This document shows, in pieces, positions 8,228 through 16,908 of a DNA stretch of 64,000 bases; within the stretch, counting starts at the first letter, position 1; each line of letters starts with the position of its first letter. Source of the DNA: Vescimonas cirricatena (GTDB lineage: Bacteria > Bacillota > Clostridia > Oscillospirales > Oscillospiraceae); assembly GCF_020687045.1 (NCBI RefSeq), contig NZ_JAJEPW010000003.1, positions 48,501 to 112,500 of the forward strand. Direction: 5' to 3'. The notes beneath the pieces are model-generated. The model was not told the DNA's origin. It ran no database searches and saw only the letters and a list, made by a program, of their open reading frames with translations. A program made the position numbers and the translations under genes.

Positions 8228-8920
8228 ATGCATAACAAATGGAACAGCGCCAACGTGGATCAGGTGCTGCTGCGAAAAGGGGAGGAACATCTGCTGTACC
8301 GGGGCCCGGAGGGCAGCGTGGTCCGGAATGACCACCTGGTCATGAGCGATATCGCCGACGGACCGGCTCTGGCGGCGCTTCTGCGCCGCCTGGGGCTGGA
8401 AAACGGGGGGCTTTTCTGCGTCCCCCAGGGGGCCAGTGACGAGGTGGCCCGGGCCTTTGGCCTGAAAAAGGGCGTCCCCTGCACCCAGTGGGTCTATGGC
8501 GAAAGCCAGCCGCCCCGGGTCCCCGCCGCGGAGGTGCGGCCTATAACGGAGGAATACCTCCCCCTGTGCGCCGCCCACTATCACCCGGAGGACGGCGAGG
8601 CGGCATATCTGCGCAGCCGGATGGAGGCGGGGCAGCTGTGGGGCCTGTTTGAAGATGGGCAGCTGGCGGCTTTCATCGGTGTGCACCACGAGGGCAGCAT
8701 GGGCATTTTAGAGGTCCTGCCGGAGCATCGCCGCCGGGGCCTGGCCATGGCCCTGGAGGGCTGGCTGATCCGGTGGCACCTGGAGCGGGGCTGGACCCCC
8801 TTCTGCCATGTGTATGAGGACAACCCCGCCTCCCACGCCCTGCAGAAAAAGCTGGGCCTGACCCCGGCCCCGGAGCAGGTGGTGTGGCTGCATCGTCCCC
8901 ACGGGGAGGACGAGGAATGA
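8228..8920 (+). CDS. GNAT family N-acetyltransferase
   Basis: A protein of 230 residues. The C-terminal half carries a GNAT fold with the acetyl-CoA loop LEVLPEHRRRGLAMALEGWLIRW (Q/RxxGxA motif, about residues 160-182) and the closing HVYEDNPASHALQKKLGL segment seen in many GNATs. The N-terminal half (residues 1-100) resembles no motif I can name and may be a second, degenerate acetyltransferase-like lobe. The frame is open far upstream, but ATG 8228 has the promoter and an AGGAAAGAGGGAG ribosome site. Its stop overlaps the folA start (ATGA), which points to one transcript. The acceptor is unknown. Confidence 0.8.
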   Translation: MHNKWNSANVDQVLLRKGEEHLLYRGPEGSVVRNDHLVMSDIADGPALAALLRRLGLENGGLFCVPQGASDEVARAFGLKKGVPCTQWVYGESQPPRVPAAEVRPITEEYLPLCAAHYHPEDGEAAYLRSRMEAGQLWGLFEDGQLAAFIGVHHEGSMGILEVLPEHRRRGLAMALEGWLIRWHLERGWTPFCHVYEDNPASHALQKKLGLTPAPEQVVWLHRPHGEDEE

Positions 8921-9381
8921 TCGCCATTGCAGCCGTCTGCGAAAACGGCGGCATCGGCCGGGAGGGGGCTCTGCTGTTTTACATCCGGGAGGACCTGCGG
9001 CGGTTCCGGCAGCTGACCCTGGGGAAAACCGTGGTCATGGGCCGCCGGACCCTGGAGAGTCTCCCCGGGGGCCGGGGCCTGCCGGACCGGCGGAACCTGG
9101 TGCTGACCCGGGATACGGATTTCACCGCCCCGGGGGCGGAGGTGATCCATGACCTGGCGGAGGTGCCGGAGGACGCGGTGGTCATCGGCGGGGAAAGCGT
9201 GTACCGGCAGCTGCTGCCCCGGTGCAGCACCGTGTATCTGACGAGGATTTTCGCCGCGCCCCAGGCCGACGCGTTTTTCCCCGATTTATCCCGGGACAGT
9301 GCGTGGACAGAGGCGGAACAAAGCGAGACATTCACCTCCGGCGGCGTGTCGTTCCAATATGTGACCTACCGCCGGAAATAA
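8917..9381 (+). CDS. folA: dihydrofolate reductase
   Basis: DHFR of 154 residues: IAAVCENGGIGREGALLF, the acidic active-site region REDLRRF (Asp26), GKTVVMGRRTLESLPG (NADPH loop), RRNLVLTR and VVIGGESVYRQLLP. It reduces dihydrofolate to tetrahydrofolate with NADPH. The Trp usually found just before the active-site acid in E. coli-type enzymes is replaced here (LLFYIRED). The true start is ATG 8917, overlapping the upstream GNAT stop by four bases and preceded by GGGGAGGACGAGG. recG follows after 19 bp. No thymidylate synthase gene is adjacent. Confidence 0.93.
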   Translation: MIAIAAVCENGGIGREGALLFYIREDLRRFRQLTLGKTVVMGRRTLESLPGGRGLPDRRNLVLTRDTDFTAPGAEVIHDLAEVPEDAVVIGGESVYRQLLPRCSTVYLTRIFAAPQADAFFPDLSRDSAWTEAEQSETFTSGGVSFQYVTYRRK

Positions 9382-9400
9382 GGACGAAGGAGGCGGTCTT

Positions 9401-11455
9401 ATGGCAGACCTGGGCACCAATGTGCGATATATCAAGGGCATCGGCGAGGCCCGGGCCGCCGCCCTGGAAAAGCTGGGCATTACCACCCTGGGGGACCTGA
9501 TCGCCTATTTCCCCCGGGGGTATGAGGACCGGACCCAGGTCCGCCCCATCCGGGAGCTGACCGCCGGGGAGAGCGTATGCGTCCGGGGCATGGTGGCGGC
9601 GGACCTGACGGCCTATCGCATTTCCGGAGGCCGCACCATCGCCAAGACCCGGGTGGTGGACGACAGCGGATCCCTGGACCTGGTGTTTTTCAACATGGAG
9701 CACCGGCGGGACGCCCTGCACCAGGGGGATGTGTGCGTCTTTTTCGGCAAGGTGGAGGACAATCTGCGGCGCAAGCAGATGATCAACCCCCTGTTTGAGC
9801 CGGAGGGGCGGCAGCAGGTCACCGGGCGCATCATGCCCATCTATCCCCTGACCGCCGGAGTCACCCAGGGGCTGATGGCCCGGGCCGCCCGCCAGGGGCT
9901 GGACGCCTGCCGGGAGCTGCTGCCGGACGTGCTGCCGGATGAGGTGCGGCAGGCCCACAAGCTGTGTTATGTAAACTATGCATATGAGAACATCCACTTT
10001 CCCGCCTCGCCGGAGGCCCTGGAGGTGGCCCGGCGGCGGCTGGTGTTCGAGGAGCTGTTTCTGCTGACCTGCGGTCTGCAGCTGCTGCGGCAGCGGCGGC
10101 GGGACGTGGCAGGCCCGGCCTGCCGGCGGATGAGCATGGAGCCCTTTTACCGGCGGCTGCCCTTTGCCCTGACCGGGGCCCAGCGCCGGGCCATTGCCGA
10201 CGCCGTGGAGGACATGGTGTCCGGCAAGCCCATGAACCGCCTGTGCCAGGGGGACGTGGGCAGCGGCAAGACCATGGTGGCGGCGGCGTGCATCTGGTTC
10301 GCCGTGGAAAACGGGTGGCAGACGGCCCTGATGGCCCCCACGGAAATTCTGGCCCGGCAGCACTATCAGGGGCTGGCGCCGCTGCTGGCCCGGTTTTCCA
10401 TCCGGTGCGCCCTGCTGACCGGGTCCACCCGGGCCAAGGAGCGGCGGGAGATTTTAGCGGGGCTGGCGGACGGGTCCATCGACCTGTGCATCGGCACCCA
10501 CGCCCTGCTGACGGAGGACGTGCAGTATCAGAAGCTGGGCCTGGTGGTAACGGACGAGCAGCACCGGTTCGGCGTGAACCAGCGGGCGGCCCTGTCCCAG
10601 AAGGCGGAGGACCCCCACCTGCTGGTGCTGTCGGCCACGCCTATCCCCCGGACCCTGGCCCTGGTGATCTATGGCGACCTGGACGTGTCGGTGATCGACG
10701 AGCTGCCTCCCGGGCGGCAGAAGGTGGACACCTTCGCCCTGGGGGAGAGCTATCGCCCCCGGGTGCAGGCCTTTATCCGGAAGCTGGCGGCGGTGGGACA
10801 GCAGATCTTCATCGTGTGCCCCCTGGTGGGGGAGGCGGACCAGATCCCCGACGAGCGCAAGGCCGTGACGGCCTACGCCAGGCAGCTGCAGGAGCAGGTG
10901 TTTCCGGACCTGCGGGTGGCGGTGCTCCACGGGAAGATGAAGCCCAGGGAGAAGGAGAAGGTCATGGCGGCCTTTGCCGCCGGAGAAAGCGACATCCTGG
11001 TGTCCACCACCGTGGTGGAGGTGGGGGTGGACGTGCCCAACGCCACCTGCATGGTGGTGGAAAACGCCGACCGGTTCGGCCTGTCCCAGCTGCACCAGCT
11101 GCGGGGCCGGGTGGGCCGGGGCAAGGCCAAAAGCTACTGCATCCTGCTGTCGGACAGCCAGAATGAGGAGACCCGGGCCCGGCTGAAGGTGATGACCCAG
11201 ACCAACGACGGCTTCCGCATCTCCCAGGAGGACCTGCGGCTGCGGGGGCCGGGAGATTTCTTCGGCCAGCGGCAGCACGGTCTGCCGGCCATGAAGATCG
11301 CCGACCTCAGCTGCGACATGCGGCTGCTGGACGAGGCCCAGACGGCGGCCCGGCAGCTGATGGAGCGTGACCCGGAGCTGACGGACCCGACCCACCGGCC
11401 CCTGCGCCGGCGCATCCGCCAGCTGTTCGACACCAACGCCGATATGCTGAACTGA
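9401..11455 (+). CDS. recG: ATP-dependent DNA helicase RecG
   Basis: RecG of 684 residues. The N-terminal wedge/OB domain is at about residues 1-230 (VRYIKGIGEARAAALEKLGI, FPRGYEDRT). The helicase core follows: Walker A GDVGSGKTMVA near residue 283, DEQHRFG near 384, LSATPIPRTLAL, and C-terminal motifs ILVSTTVVEVGVDVPNA and QLHQLRGRVGRGKAKSYC. The C-terminal TRG region is GPGDFFGQRQHGLP. It remodels stalled replication forks and Holliday junctions. ATG 9401 follows AAGGAGGCGG. It is the last gene of the GNAT-folA-recG unit, closed by a strong hairpin. Confidence 0.97.
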   Translation: MADLGTNVRYIKGIGEARAAALEKLGITTLGDLIAYFPRGYEDRTQVRPIRELTAGESVCVRGMVAADLTAYRISGGRTIAKTRVVDDSGSLDLVFFNMEHRRDALHQGDVCVFFGKVEDNLRRKQMINPLFEPEGRQQVTGRIMPIYPLTAGVTQGLMARAARQGLDACRELLPDVLPDEVRQAHKLCYVNYAYENIHFPASPEALEVARRRLVFEELFLLTCGLQLLRQRRRDVAGPACRRMSMEPFYRRLPFALTGAQRRAIADAVEDMVSGKPMNRLCQGDVGSGKTMVAAACIWFAVENGWQTALMAPTEILARQHYQGLAPLLARFSIRCALLTGSTRAKERREILAGLADGSIDLCIGTHALLTEDVQYQKLGLVVTDEQHRFGVNQRAALSQKAEDPHLLVLSATPIPRTLALVIYGDLDVSVIDELPPGRQKVDTFALGESYRPRVQAFIRKLAAVGQQIFIVCPLVGEADQIPDERKAVTAYARQLQEQVFPDLRVAVLHGKMKPREKEKVMAAFAAGESDILVSTTVVEVGVDVPNATCMVVENADRFGLSQLHQLRGRVGRGKAKSYCILLSDSQNEETRARLKVMTQTNDGFRISQEDLRLRGPGDFFGQRQHGLPAMKIADLSCDMRLLDEAQTAARQLMERDPELTDPTHRPLRRRIRQLFDTNADMLN

Positions 11456-11466
11456 GGTATGAAAAC

Positions 11467-11501
11467 AAACACCGGAGGGACAGCCGTCCCTCCGGTGTTT
11501 T
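11467..11501. terminator. terminator between convergent recG and ptsH
   Basis: Stem AACACCGGAGGGAC with its complement, loop AGCC, T-rich on both exits. Confidence 0.88.
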
Positions 11502-11516
11502 CCGGTTATTTCGTTT

Positions 11517-11780
11517 TTACTCGCCCAGCTGATTGTCCACCAGCTGCGCCAGGGCCTCCACGGCCTCCTTGGCGTCGGGGCCGTCGGCGATCAGGGTGAT
11601 GGTGGTGCCCTTCACGATGCCCAGGGACAGAACGCCCAGCAGGCTCTTGGCGTTGACCCGGCGCTCCTCCTTCTCCACCCAGATGCCGCTTTTGAACTCG
11701 TTGGCCTTCTGGATAAAATAGGTAGCAGGCCGGGCGTGCAGGCCCACCTCATTGTTCACGGTAACTTCCTGTGTAAACAT
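11517..11780 (-). CDS. ptsH: phosphocarrier protein HPr
   Basis: HPr family protein of 87 residues. GLHARPA places the active His at residue 15, and RRVNAKSLLGVLSLGI places the regulatory Ser at residue 46. Having both sites suggests PTS phosphate transfer as well as HPr-kinase-controlled catabolite regulation, as in other Firmicutes. The gene stands alone rather than beside ptsI. ATG 11780 follows AAAAGGAGTGCA. A small hairpin (GCATTTT..AAAATGC) lies in the leader. A PTS-independent HPr-like role cannot be excluded from sequence alone. Confidence 0.92.
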   Translation of the reverse strand: MFTQEVTVNNEVGLHARPATYFIQKANEFKSGIWVEKEERRVNAKSLLGVLSLGIVKGTTITLIADGPDAKEAVEALAQLVDNQLGE

Positions 11781-11846
11781 TCCATTGCACTCCTTTTATG
11801 AAGCATTTTCGCAAAATGCGGGGACATACTTCTCTCACACTATAAT

Positions 11847-11874
11847 ATTATACCGAAACGGGGAAAGAAAGCAA
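11847..11874 (-). promoter_or_regulatory. promoter for ptsH
   Basis: Minus strand TTGCTT, 16-bp spacer, TATAAT (11847-11852), about 70 bp upstream of the start. From here to the mutS2 stop (to 11952) no gene is seen and there is no clean terminator for mutS2. Confidence 0.75.
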
Positions 11875-11952
11875 TATCCAAAGCTACAAATTCTTGAAGC
11901 GGGGCCTGAAAAAAAGTTTGGCCCTTTTGGCAGAATCCACAAACTCCGTCTG

Positions 11953-14334
11953 TTATTTCAGCTCCACCACCGTTACGCCGGCCTCTCCCTCGCCATAGCG
12001 GCCCAGGCGGAAGCTCTTGACGGCCTTGTTCCGCTTGAGCATCTCGTGGACCGCCTTGCGCAGGGCGCCGGTGCCCTTGCCGTGGATGATGGTCACGGTG
12101 CCCAGCTTTGCCATCACGGCGCTGTCGATGTAATTCTCCACCACGCTTTCGGCCTCCAGGGTCTCATAGCCCCGGATATCCAGCTCCGACGAAGCCCGGG
12201 ACTGGAGATTCAGCTTGGGACTGCCGCCCACCGGAGCGGCGGGCTTCTTTTTGGGCTGGCCCTCCGGCAGGCGCACCTGCTGGGCCTTGACGGTCATCTT
12301 CATCTTCCCCGCCTGCAGGAGCAATGTGCCGTCGTTGTTGACGGCCAGCACCGAGGCGGCCATTTTCACCCCGGGAAGCTCCACCAGGTCCCCTACCTCG
12401 ATGGGGCGGCTGGGGGCGTAGGCAGGCTCCTGGGGCTCGCTGCGCAGGTGCAGGGCCTCCTGGGCCTGGTTCAGACTGTGCCGCACGGCGGCCTTGGCGT
12501 CGTTGAGCTCCTGGAAGTTGATCTGCTTTTGCTGCTGGCGGCGCAGCTGGTCCAGCTGGGCGAAGATCTCGTCGGCCTGGGCCTGGGCCTGGCGCACGAT
12601 GCGCTTGGCCTCGGCCTCGCCCTTGGTGCGGGCGTTTTCCTTGGCCTTCTCCATCTGCTCCCGGAAGGTCCGGGCCTTTCGGGCGTCCTCCTCCCGCTGA
12701 CGCCACAGGCGGTCCGCCTCGGCCTGGGCCTTCTCCAGCCGCTGGCGCTTCTCCTCCAATTGGGTCAGCACGTCCTCGAAACGGACGGAGTCGCTGTCCA
12801 TCTGCTGCTGGGCGGCCTGGATCACGGACTCGTCCAGCCCCAGCCGCCGGGAGATGGCGAAGGCGTTGGACTTGCCGGGGATGCCGATCAGCAGGCGGTA
12901 GGTGGGGCGCAGGGTCTGCACGTCGAACTCACAGCTGGCGTTTTCCACCCCCGCCGTGGTCATGGCGAAGGTTTTCAGCTCGGCATAGTGGGTGGTGGCG
13001 GCGATCAGCGCCCCCTGACTGCGGGCGCTTTCGATGATGGCAATGGCCAGGGCCGCGCCCTCGATGGGATCCGTACCGGCTCCCAGCTCGTCAAACAGCA
13101 GCAGGCTCTGGTCGTCCACCTCCCGCAGAATCTGGACGATGTTGGACATATGGGCGGAGAAGGTGGACAAGCTCTGTTCGATGCTCTGCTCGTCGCCTAC
13201 GTCTGCCAGCACCCGGTGGAACACCCGGACGGCGCTGCCGCTGTCGGCGGGGATGTGCAGGCCGCACTGGGCCATCAGGCACAGCAGGCCGATGGTTTTC
13301 AGGGTCACGGTCTTGCCGCCGGTGTTGGGGCCGGTGATCACCAGGGTGTCGAACTGCTCACCCAGCTCCACGGTGATGGGCACTGCCTTGGCCTGGTCCA
13401 GCAGCGGGTGCCGGGCCCGGCGCAGGGCCACGCCGCCCCGGCGGCGGACCTCCGGACGGCTGGCGTTGAGCTGATAGCTCAGCTGCGCCCGGGCAAAGAT
13501 CACGTCCAGGTGCACCAGAATGTCATAGTCCCAGAGGATGTTCTCCATCTGGGCGGCGCAGGCGGCGGACAGCTGCCGCAGGATGCGGTCGATCTCCTTC
13601 TGCTCCCGGGCCTCCAGCTCCTTCAGCTCATTGTTGGCCTGCACCACACCCATGGGCTCCACAAACAACGTGGCCCCGGAGGAGGAGATGTCGTGGACCA
13701 GGCCGGGCATACTGCCCTTGCACTCGGCCTTCACCGGCACCACGAACCGGCCGTCCCGCTGGGTGATCAGGGCCTCCTGCAGCACCTTGGCATAGGACGG
13801 CGAGGAGATGATGCGCTGGAGAATCTGGCGGCCCTTGGAGGCGGCCAGCCGCATTTTCCGGCGGATGTCCGCCAGCTCGCTGCTGGCGGTGTCGGCGATG
13901 GTCTCCTCGTCCAGAATGGCGGAGCGGATCTGCTCCTCTAAGTATTTATTGGTGTGCAGGGAGGCAAACAGGCGGTCCAGCACCGTCTCCTCCCCCTGGC
14001 GCTGGGCGTCGTAATCCGACACCCGGCGGCTGGCGGTGAGGACGCCGGCGATGTCCAGCAGCTCCCGGGTGTTCAGCATGCCGCCGTGGTCCGCCCGGGT
14101 CAGGGCGGCGGATACGTCCTTCACGCCGGAGAAGGACGGACTGCCGTGGAGTCCCAGCCGCTCCTTGGCGGCATCGGTCTCGTCCAGCAGCCGCAGCACC
14201 TCCTCCACGTCCGTGGAGGGGGTCAGCTTCAGGCACCGGTCCTTGGCCGCCTGGCTGACGGCCTTGGCCGCCAGCTTTTCCAGCACCGCCGGAAGCTCCA
14301 GGGTGCGGATGGATTTTTCAAATAATTCACTCAT
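11953..14334 (-). CDS. mutS2: endonuclease/recombination suppressor MutS2
   Basis: MutS2 of 793 residues. It has a MutS-like core and clamp and the ATPase Walker A in TLVITGPNTGGKTVTLKTIGLL (about residue 340), with LLLFDELGAGTDPIEGAALA as Walker B. A long coiled coil spans about residues 510-620, and a C-terminal SMR nuclease domain follows (SELDIRGYETLEAESVVENYID, VTIIHGKGTGALRKAVHEML). MutS2 acts in recombination control and, in Bacillus, at collided ribosomes. The frame extends 31 codons upstream, but ATG 14334 gives the standard MSELFEKSIRTLELP terminus. It overlaps the recO stop by eight bases, so it is translationally coupled to recO. Confidence 0.96.
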   Translation of the reverse strand: MSELFEKSIRTLELPAVLEKLAAKAVSQAAKDRCLKLTPSTDVEEVLRLLDETDAAKERLGLHGSPSFSGVKDVSAALTRADHGGMLNTRELLDIAGVLTASRRVSDYDAQRQGEETVLDRLFASLHTNKYLEEQIRSAILDEETIADTASSELADIRRKMRLAASKGRQILQRIISSPSYAKVLQEALITQRDGRFVVPVKAECKGSMPGLVHDISSSGATLFVEPMGVVQANNELKELEAREQKEIDRILRQLSAACAAQMENILWDYDILVHLDVIFARAQLSYQLNASRPEVRRRGGVALRRARHPLLDQAKAVPITVELGEQFDTLVITGPNTGGKTVTLKTIGLLCLMAQCGLHIPADSGSAVRVFHRVLADVGDEQSIEQSLSTFSAHMSNIVQILREVDDQSLLLFDELGAGTDPIEGAALAIAIIESARSQGALIAATTHYAELKTFAMTTAGVENASCEFDVQTLRPTYRLLIGIPGKSNAFAISRRLGLDESVIQAAQQQMDSDSVRFEDVLTQLEEKRQRLEKAQAEADRLWRQREEDARKARTFREQMEKAKENARTKGEAEAKRIVRQAQAQADEIFAQLDQLRRQQQKQINFQELNDAKAAVRHSLNQAQEALHLRSEPQEPAYAPSRPIEVGDLVELPGVKMAASVLAVNNDGTLLLQAGKMKMTVKAQQVRLPEGQPKKKPAAPVGGSPKLNLQSRASSELDIRGYETLEAESVVENYIDSAVMAKLGTVTIIHGKGTGALRKAVHEMLKRNKAVKSFRLGRYGEGEAGVTVVELK

Positions 14335-15094
14335 ATTTCGTTTCCTCTTGCGGAAGAATGGTCTTGTAATAGTCCAGGGTACGGAAGCTGCGCTCCAGCT
14401 GGGCGGAAACGTAGGCGTCCGCCGCATGGTTCAGGGCACGCAGTCCCTCCGGCGGCAGGGAAAAGCTGTACAGCCGCCGGGGGTCGCCGTAGAGCACGTA
14501 TCGCAGGGCCGCCAGGCCCGACGCCGTCAGCGGCAGGGACAGGCCCCCTTTTTCCCGGCATTTGCCGCAGTGGACCACCCCGTGGACCACGTCCAGCATG
14601 GGATTTTCCGGCTGGGGTGCGCCGCACAGGGCGCAGCCATCGGCCATGGGCTCATAGCCTGCCAGGGCCATCAGCCGGAACTGGAACGCGGGCTTCACCA
14701 GCTGAGGCGGCTTTTTCAGGGCGCTGAGGGCATACAGGGCGTTGAGCAGCAGGGGCAGCACGTCGCCGCCGCAGCCGTCGGACACCGCCTCCGTCAGCTC
14801 GGCGAAGTAGGCCGCCAGGCTCAGGGCCGTCAGGTCCTGCCGCAGGCCGTCGAACAGCTCGATGGTGTCCGCCGCGTCCAGCATGGTCCACCGGCCCTTT
14901 TCATAGAGGGTCATCTCCGAATAGGCCAGCAGCTGGCAGGCCGCGGCCACGCGGCTGCCCTTGCGCCGGGCCCCCCGGGCGATCACGGAGAGCCTGCCCC
15001 GGTCCGGGGTCAGCACGGTGAGGATCTTGTCCGCGTCCCGGGTCACCGTTTCCCGCAGCACCAGGCCGCACGTTACGAATCGTTCCGGCTGCAT
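14327..15094 (-). CDS. recO: DNA repair protein RecO
   Basis: RecO of 255 residues: N-terminal OB fold (TCGLVLRETVTRDADKILTVLT, RGARRKGS), a helical middle, and a four-Cys zinc site (CALCGAP, then CGKC) near residues 150-175. RecO loads RecA with RecR. ATG 15094 follows an AAGGAGG site that lies inside the upstream yqzL gene. It overlaps yqzL by 22 bases and mutS2 by eight. The order era-yqzL-recO matches Bacillus. Confidence 0.94.
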   Translation of the reverse strand: MQPERFVTCGLVLRETVTRDADKILTVLTPDRGRLSVIARGARRKGSRVAAACQLLAYSEMTLYEKGRWTMLDAADTIELFDGLRQDLTALSLAAYFAELTEAVSDGCGGDVLPLLLNALYALSALKKPPQLVKPAFQFRLMALAGYEPMADGCALCGAPQPENPMLDVVHGVVHCGKCREKGGLSLPLTASGLAALRYVLYGDPRRLYSFSLPPEGLRALNHAADAYVSAQLERSFRTLDYYKTILPQEETKYE

Positions 15095-15168
15095 TCAGTC
15101 GCCTCCTTATACAGCAAGTATGCCTCCGGCGCTCCGGTGGCCCAGAACAGGGCCCAGCGCTCCTCCAT
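15073..15168 (-). CDS. yqzL: YqzL family small protein
   Basis: A 31-codon gene that standard ORF length cut-offs would miss. It encodes MEERWALFWATGAPEAYLLY and continues KEATECSRNDS. The pattern aromatic-TG-x-P-x-x-YLLYKE is the hallmark of the YqzL family, whose gene lies between era and recO in Bacillus, exactly as here. ATG 15168 has a GGAGGTGAAAAGCC ribosome site, and the reading frame overlaps recO by 22 bases. The function is unknown. Conservation of position and the ribosome site support a real gene. Confidence 0.85.
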   Translation of the reverse strand: MEERWALFWATGAPEAYLLYKEATECSRNDS

Positions 15169-15241
15169 GGCTTTTCACCTCCGCCCATAGCTTGCCGCTT
15201 TTCCGGCGGCGTCATGAGTGGAAGCTTTTGGAGGGGGGATT

Positions 15242-15294
15242 ACTGCTCGTCATATCCCCTGGCGCGGATGAAATTCACATTATCCCGCCAGTTT
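15242..15294 (-). repeat. partial duplication of the era 3' end
   Basis: These 53 bases repeat 15451-15503 with one mismatch. Read on the minus strand they encode NWRDNVNFIRARGYDEQ, the era C-terminus, but end in TAA whereas the intact era ends in TGA. The two copies are 209 bp apart, and the space between is an array of hairpins. It looks as if the array entered at the era 3' end and left a copy of the gene end on each side. Confidence 0.9.
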
Positions 15295-15295
15295 G

Positions 15296-15413
15296 CCCCA
15301 GTCAGATGATATCTGACCGGGGACCCCTCATACCATCTGCTGCGGCGGAAATGAATTCCGCCGGCAGAAATTCTTTGAATTTACGCCGCAGAGCGGCGAG
15401 CGGCTGACGCCGC
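15296..15413. repeat. array of five short tandem hairpins
   Basis: Consecutive stem-loops at 15296-15322, 15343-15363, 15368-15382, 15384-15398 and 15400-15413. The second contains GGCGGAAATGAATTCCGCC, found in opposite orientation in the array at 19.7 kb. No coding potential was seen. The rest of the gap between era and yqzL (15182-15241 and 15414-15448) holds only another small hairpin (GCCGC..GCGGC). Confidence 0.8.
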
Positions 15414-15448
15414 AAGAAAACTGGCACAGCATGGCCGATGGGAAGAAG

Positions 15449-16354
15449 TCACTGCTCGTCATATCCCCTGGCGCGGATAAAATTCACATTATCCCGCCAG
15501 TTTTCTTTGACCTTGACCCAGGTTTCCATGTACACCTTGGCGCCCATGAACTTTTCGATGTCCCGGCGGGCCAGGGAGCTGATGCGCTTGAGCATATCCC
15601 CGTGCTTGCCGATGATGATGCCCTTGTGGCTGGCCTTTTCGCAGTAGATGGTCACGTCCAGGTCGATGATGCCGGTGTCCTCCCGCTCGGTGAAGCGGGT
15701 CACCTCCACCGCCGTGCCGTGGGGGATCTCCTTGTCCAGGCACAGCAGCATTTTCTCCCGGACGATCTCGGCGCAGACCTGGGCGTCGGGCTGGTCGGTG
15801 GTCATGCCGTCGGGGAACAGCTGGGGGCCTTCTGCGGCATAGGTCTGCAGCTGGGCCATCAGGTCGTCCAAACCGTCGCCGGTCCGGGCGGAGATGGGGA
15901 TAATGGCGTCAAACCCGGGATACACGGCACTGTAGGCGGCAATAACCTCCAGCAGGTCGTCCTTTTTCTCCACGGTGTCGATCTTGTTGATGCACAGCAC
16001 GCAGGGCAGGTGCTCCTCCTGGATGCGCTGGAGCAGGATCTTCTCCGGCTCCCCCACATGGGCGATGGGCTCCACCAGCAGCAGGGCGGCCTCCACCTGC
16101 TCCAGGCTCTCCCGCACCACCTTCACCATGTAGTCCCCCAGCCGGGACCGGGGCTTGTGCAGGCCCGGGGTGTCCAGCAGCACAAACTGGGTGTCCTCCC
16201 GGTTCACCACGCCGTAGATCCGGTTACGGGTGGTCTGGGGCTTGTCGGAGACGATGGCGATCTTCTCCCCCACCAGGGCGTTGGTGAGGCTGGACTTGCC
16301 CACGTTGGGCCGTCCGCAGATGGTGATCATGGCGGTTCTGGTAATGTTGTTCAT
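15449..16354 (-). CDS. era: GTPase Era
   Basis: Era of 301 residues. G1 is GRPNVGKSSLTN, G3 is in LLDTPGLHKP, G4 is CINKIDTV and G5 is PISARTGDGLDDL. A C-terminal KH domain carries GKHGDMLKRISSLARRDIEKFMGAKVYMETWVKV. Era binds the 3' end of 16S rRNA during 30S assembly. The start at 16354 (MNNITRTAMITICGRPNVG) is used because a GAGGA site precedes it; an internal ATG eight codons later is possible. Its 3' end has been duplicated downstream. The 30-bp gap to the upstream GNAT gene suggests one transcript. Confidence 0.96.
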   Translation of the reverse strand: MNNITRTAMITICGRPNVGKSSLTNALVGEKIAIVSDKPQTTRNRIYGVVNREDTQFVLLDTPGLHKPRSRLGDYMVKVVRESLEQVEAALLLVEPIAHVGEPEKILLQRIQEEHLPCVLCINKIDTVEKKDDLLEVIAAYSAVYPGFDAIIPISARTGDGLDDLMAQLQTYAAEGPQLFPDGMTTDQPDAQVCAEIVREKMLLCLDKEIPHGTAVEVTRFTEREDTGIIDLDVTIYCEKASHKGIIIGKHGDMLKRISSLARRDIEKFMGAKVYMETWVKVKENWRDNVNFIRARGYDEQ

Positions 16355-16384
16355 AGGTGATCCTCAACTTTCTTTTGAGCAATT

Positions 16385-16879
16385 TTATTGTGTCAGGGTA
16401 AACCGATAAGTGACAGAGTTCTGCCACCGTTCCTCGTTTGCCAGGTCCTGCCCGATCACCTTGCCGCCCATGCGCTCATAGAAGCTGCGGGCGTTAAGAT
16501 TCTCCGGGACACAGTGGCAGACAAAGGAGGCGGCATGGTGCGCTCTGCAATACGCTTTCACGAAATCGAACGCTTGCCGGCCGATCCCCTGTCTTTGGTA
16601 TTCGGCGGAAATATACAGGGATTGCAGGGTGATTACATCGGCTTCGTTTATCGTCAGGTAGCCAATGTCCTGCCGATCCTTTCGGACCAAGTACACAGAA
16701 TACGCCGGATGATGGACCCTCAGCAGCTCCATTTCCCTGTGCCAGTCCCAGTCAAAGTTATCTATCATGCTGTCGGGGTAGACGCCTCGGTATGTGGTGC
16801 CCCAGATTCTTTGCCGCAGGGCGATAATGGACGGCACATCCTCTTCGGATGCCTCAATAAACAGCTTTTCCTCGGCCAT
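16385..16879 (-). CDS. GNAT family N-acetyltransferase
   Basis: A single-domain GNAT of 164 residues. The core has LQSLYISAEYQRQGIGRQAFDFVKAYC, where QRQGIG is the acetyl-CoA pyrophosphate loop, and ENLNARSFYERMGGKVIG, the usual closing motif. ATG 16879 has a GGAAGGAGATG ribosome site; the longer open frame upstream is rejected. It lies between a membrane protein gene and era in the minus-strand string. The substrate is not predictable. Confidence 0.85.
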   Translation of the reverse strand: MAEEKLFIEASEEDVPSIIALRQRIWGTTYRGVYPDSMIDNFDWDWHREMELLRVHHPAYSVYLVRKDRQDIGYLTINEADVITLQSLYISAEYQRQGIGRQAFDFVKAYCRAHHAASFVCHCVPENLNARSFYERMGGKVIGQDLANEERWQNSVTYRFTLTQ

Positions 16880-16908
16880 GCTATCACATCTCCTTCCGGG
16901 ATTTTTAC

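Noticed and set aside
12000..13941. A 729-residue plus-strand open frame across the mutS2 region
   Set aside because: It is antisense to mutS2 with shadow-type composition (His/Gln/Gly/Leu rich) and no ribosome site. It arises from the GC-rich codon bias of the real gene.
15242..15503. Target-site duplication of an ordinary insertion sequence
   Set aside because: 53 bp is far too long for known IS target duplications, and the insert of about 156 bp has no terminal inverted repeats or transposase.
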